Positions 63,737-64,000 of a stretch of DNA of 64,000 bases are shown one piece after another; position 1 is the first letter of the stretch; each line of letters starts with the position of its first letter. The position numbers were made by a program, and so were the translations under genes. Origin of the DNA: Acidobacteriaceae bacterium (GTDB taxonomy: Bacteria > Acidobacteriota > Terriglobia > Terriglobales > Acidobacteriaceae); contig JARLFY010000030.1 in the NCBI GenBank assembly GCA_031296325.1, forward strand, positions 1-64,000, written 5' to 3'. The notes beneath the pieces were generated by a model. That model was not told where the DNA came from. It did no database searches and worked only from the letters and a program-made list of their open reading frames with translations.

Positions 63737-63824
63737 GCGCGCATAGGGCTTGTTGTTGACCAGCCACTCCGCGCACTCACAAGTTCCATTACTGATAGAA
63801 GAAAAAACAGAGAAGAGGCAAAAC

Positions 63825-64000
63825 ATGAAGCAGGAAGTTACAGTTGAGCTTGCCGGCGGCAAGCGAATTACATTCGAGACCGGACGGATGGCCAAGCAGG
63901 CCTCCGGCGCCGCGTTCACCACTTGCGGAGACAATGCAGTTCTGGCGACGGCCGTGGCCTCGCCCGACCCCAAGGAAGGCATCGACTTCTTCCCTCTGAC
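63825..64000 (+). CDS. pnp: Polyribonucleotide nucleotidyltransferase (PNPase), N-terminus, truncated by window end
   Basis: [58 protein letters not shown]; position after rpsO. Confidence 0.95.
   Translation, partial: MKQEVTVELAGGKRITFETGRMAKQASGAAFTTCGDNAVLATAVASPDPKEGIDFFPL

Overview
This 64 kb window looks like chromosomal DNA from an Acidobacteriia-type bacterium (Terriglobus/Granulicella-like; inferred from gene content and style, not from a database search). Most of it is core or housekeeping: recA, ribB with an FMN riboswitch, infC, rpsA, tpiA, purA, glmM, rpsO-pnp, hrcA-grpE-dnaJ, engB, coaD and rdgB. A tyrosine integrase abutting tRNA-Asp at the left edge marks the end of an integrated element that extends out of the window. 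The main accessory content is: (i) a transglutaminase/DUF2126 + CP-ATP-grasp/Alpha-E + transglutaminase cassette, a predicted but poorly characterised peptide-ligation system; (ii) an ECF sigma / anti-sigma / Met-His-rich Spy-CpxP-like operon; (iii) an FCD-GntR / LrgAB module; (iv) a permease with a repeated HSCC tail; and (v) a dense family of short, dispersed, hairpin-forming intergenic repeats. Two repeat copies bracket a solo GIY-YIG nuclease gene in inverted orientation, two are nested in a second inverted-repeat family, and one appears to supply the start and signal peptide of a LolA-like gene. Other leads are a candidate aromatic-residue leader peptide plus terminator upstream of aroK, 7-bp tandem repeats in frame in a pseudopilin gene and in glmM, an 18-bp x7 tandem array, and an apparent AUU start codon for infC. 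All calls are by eye from the sequence and the supplied translations; no searches or folding programs were run.
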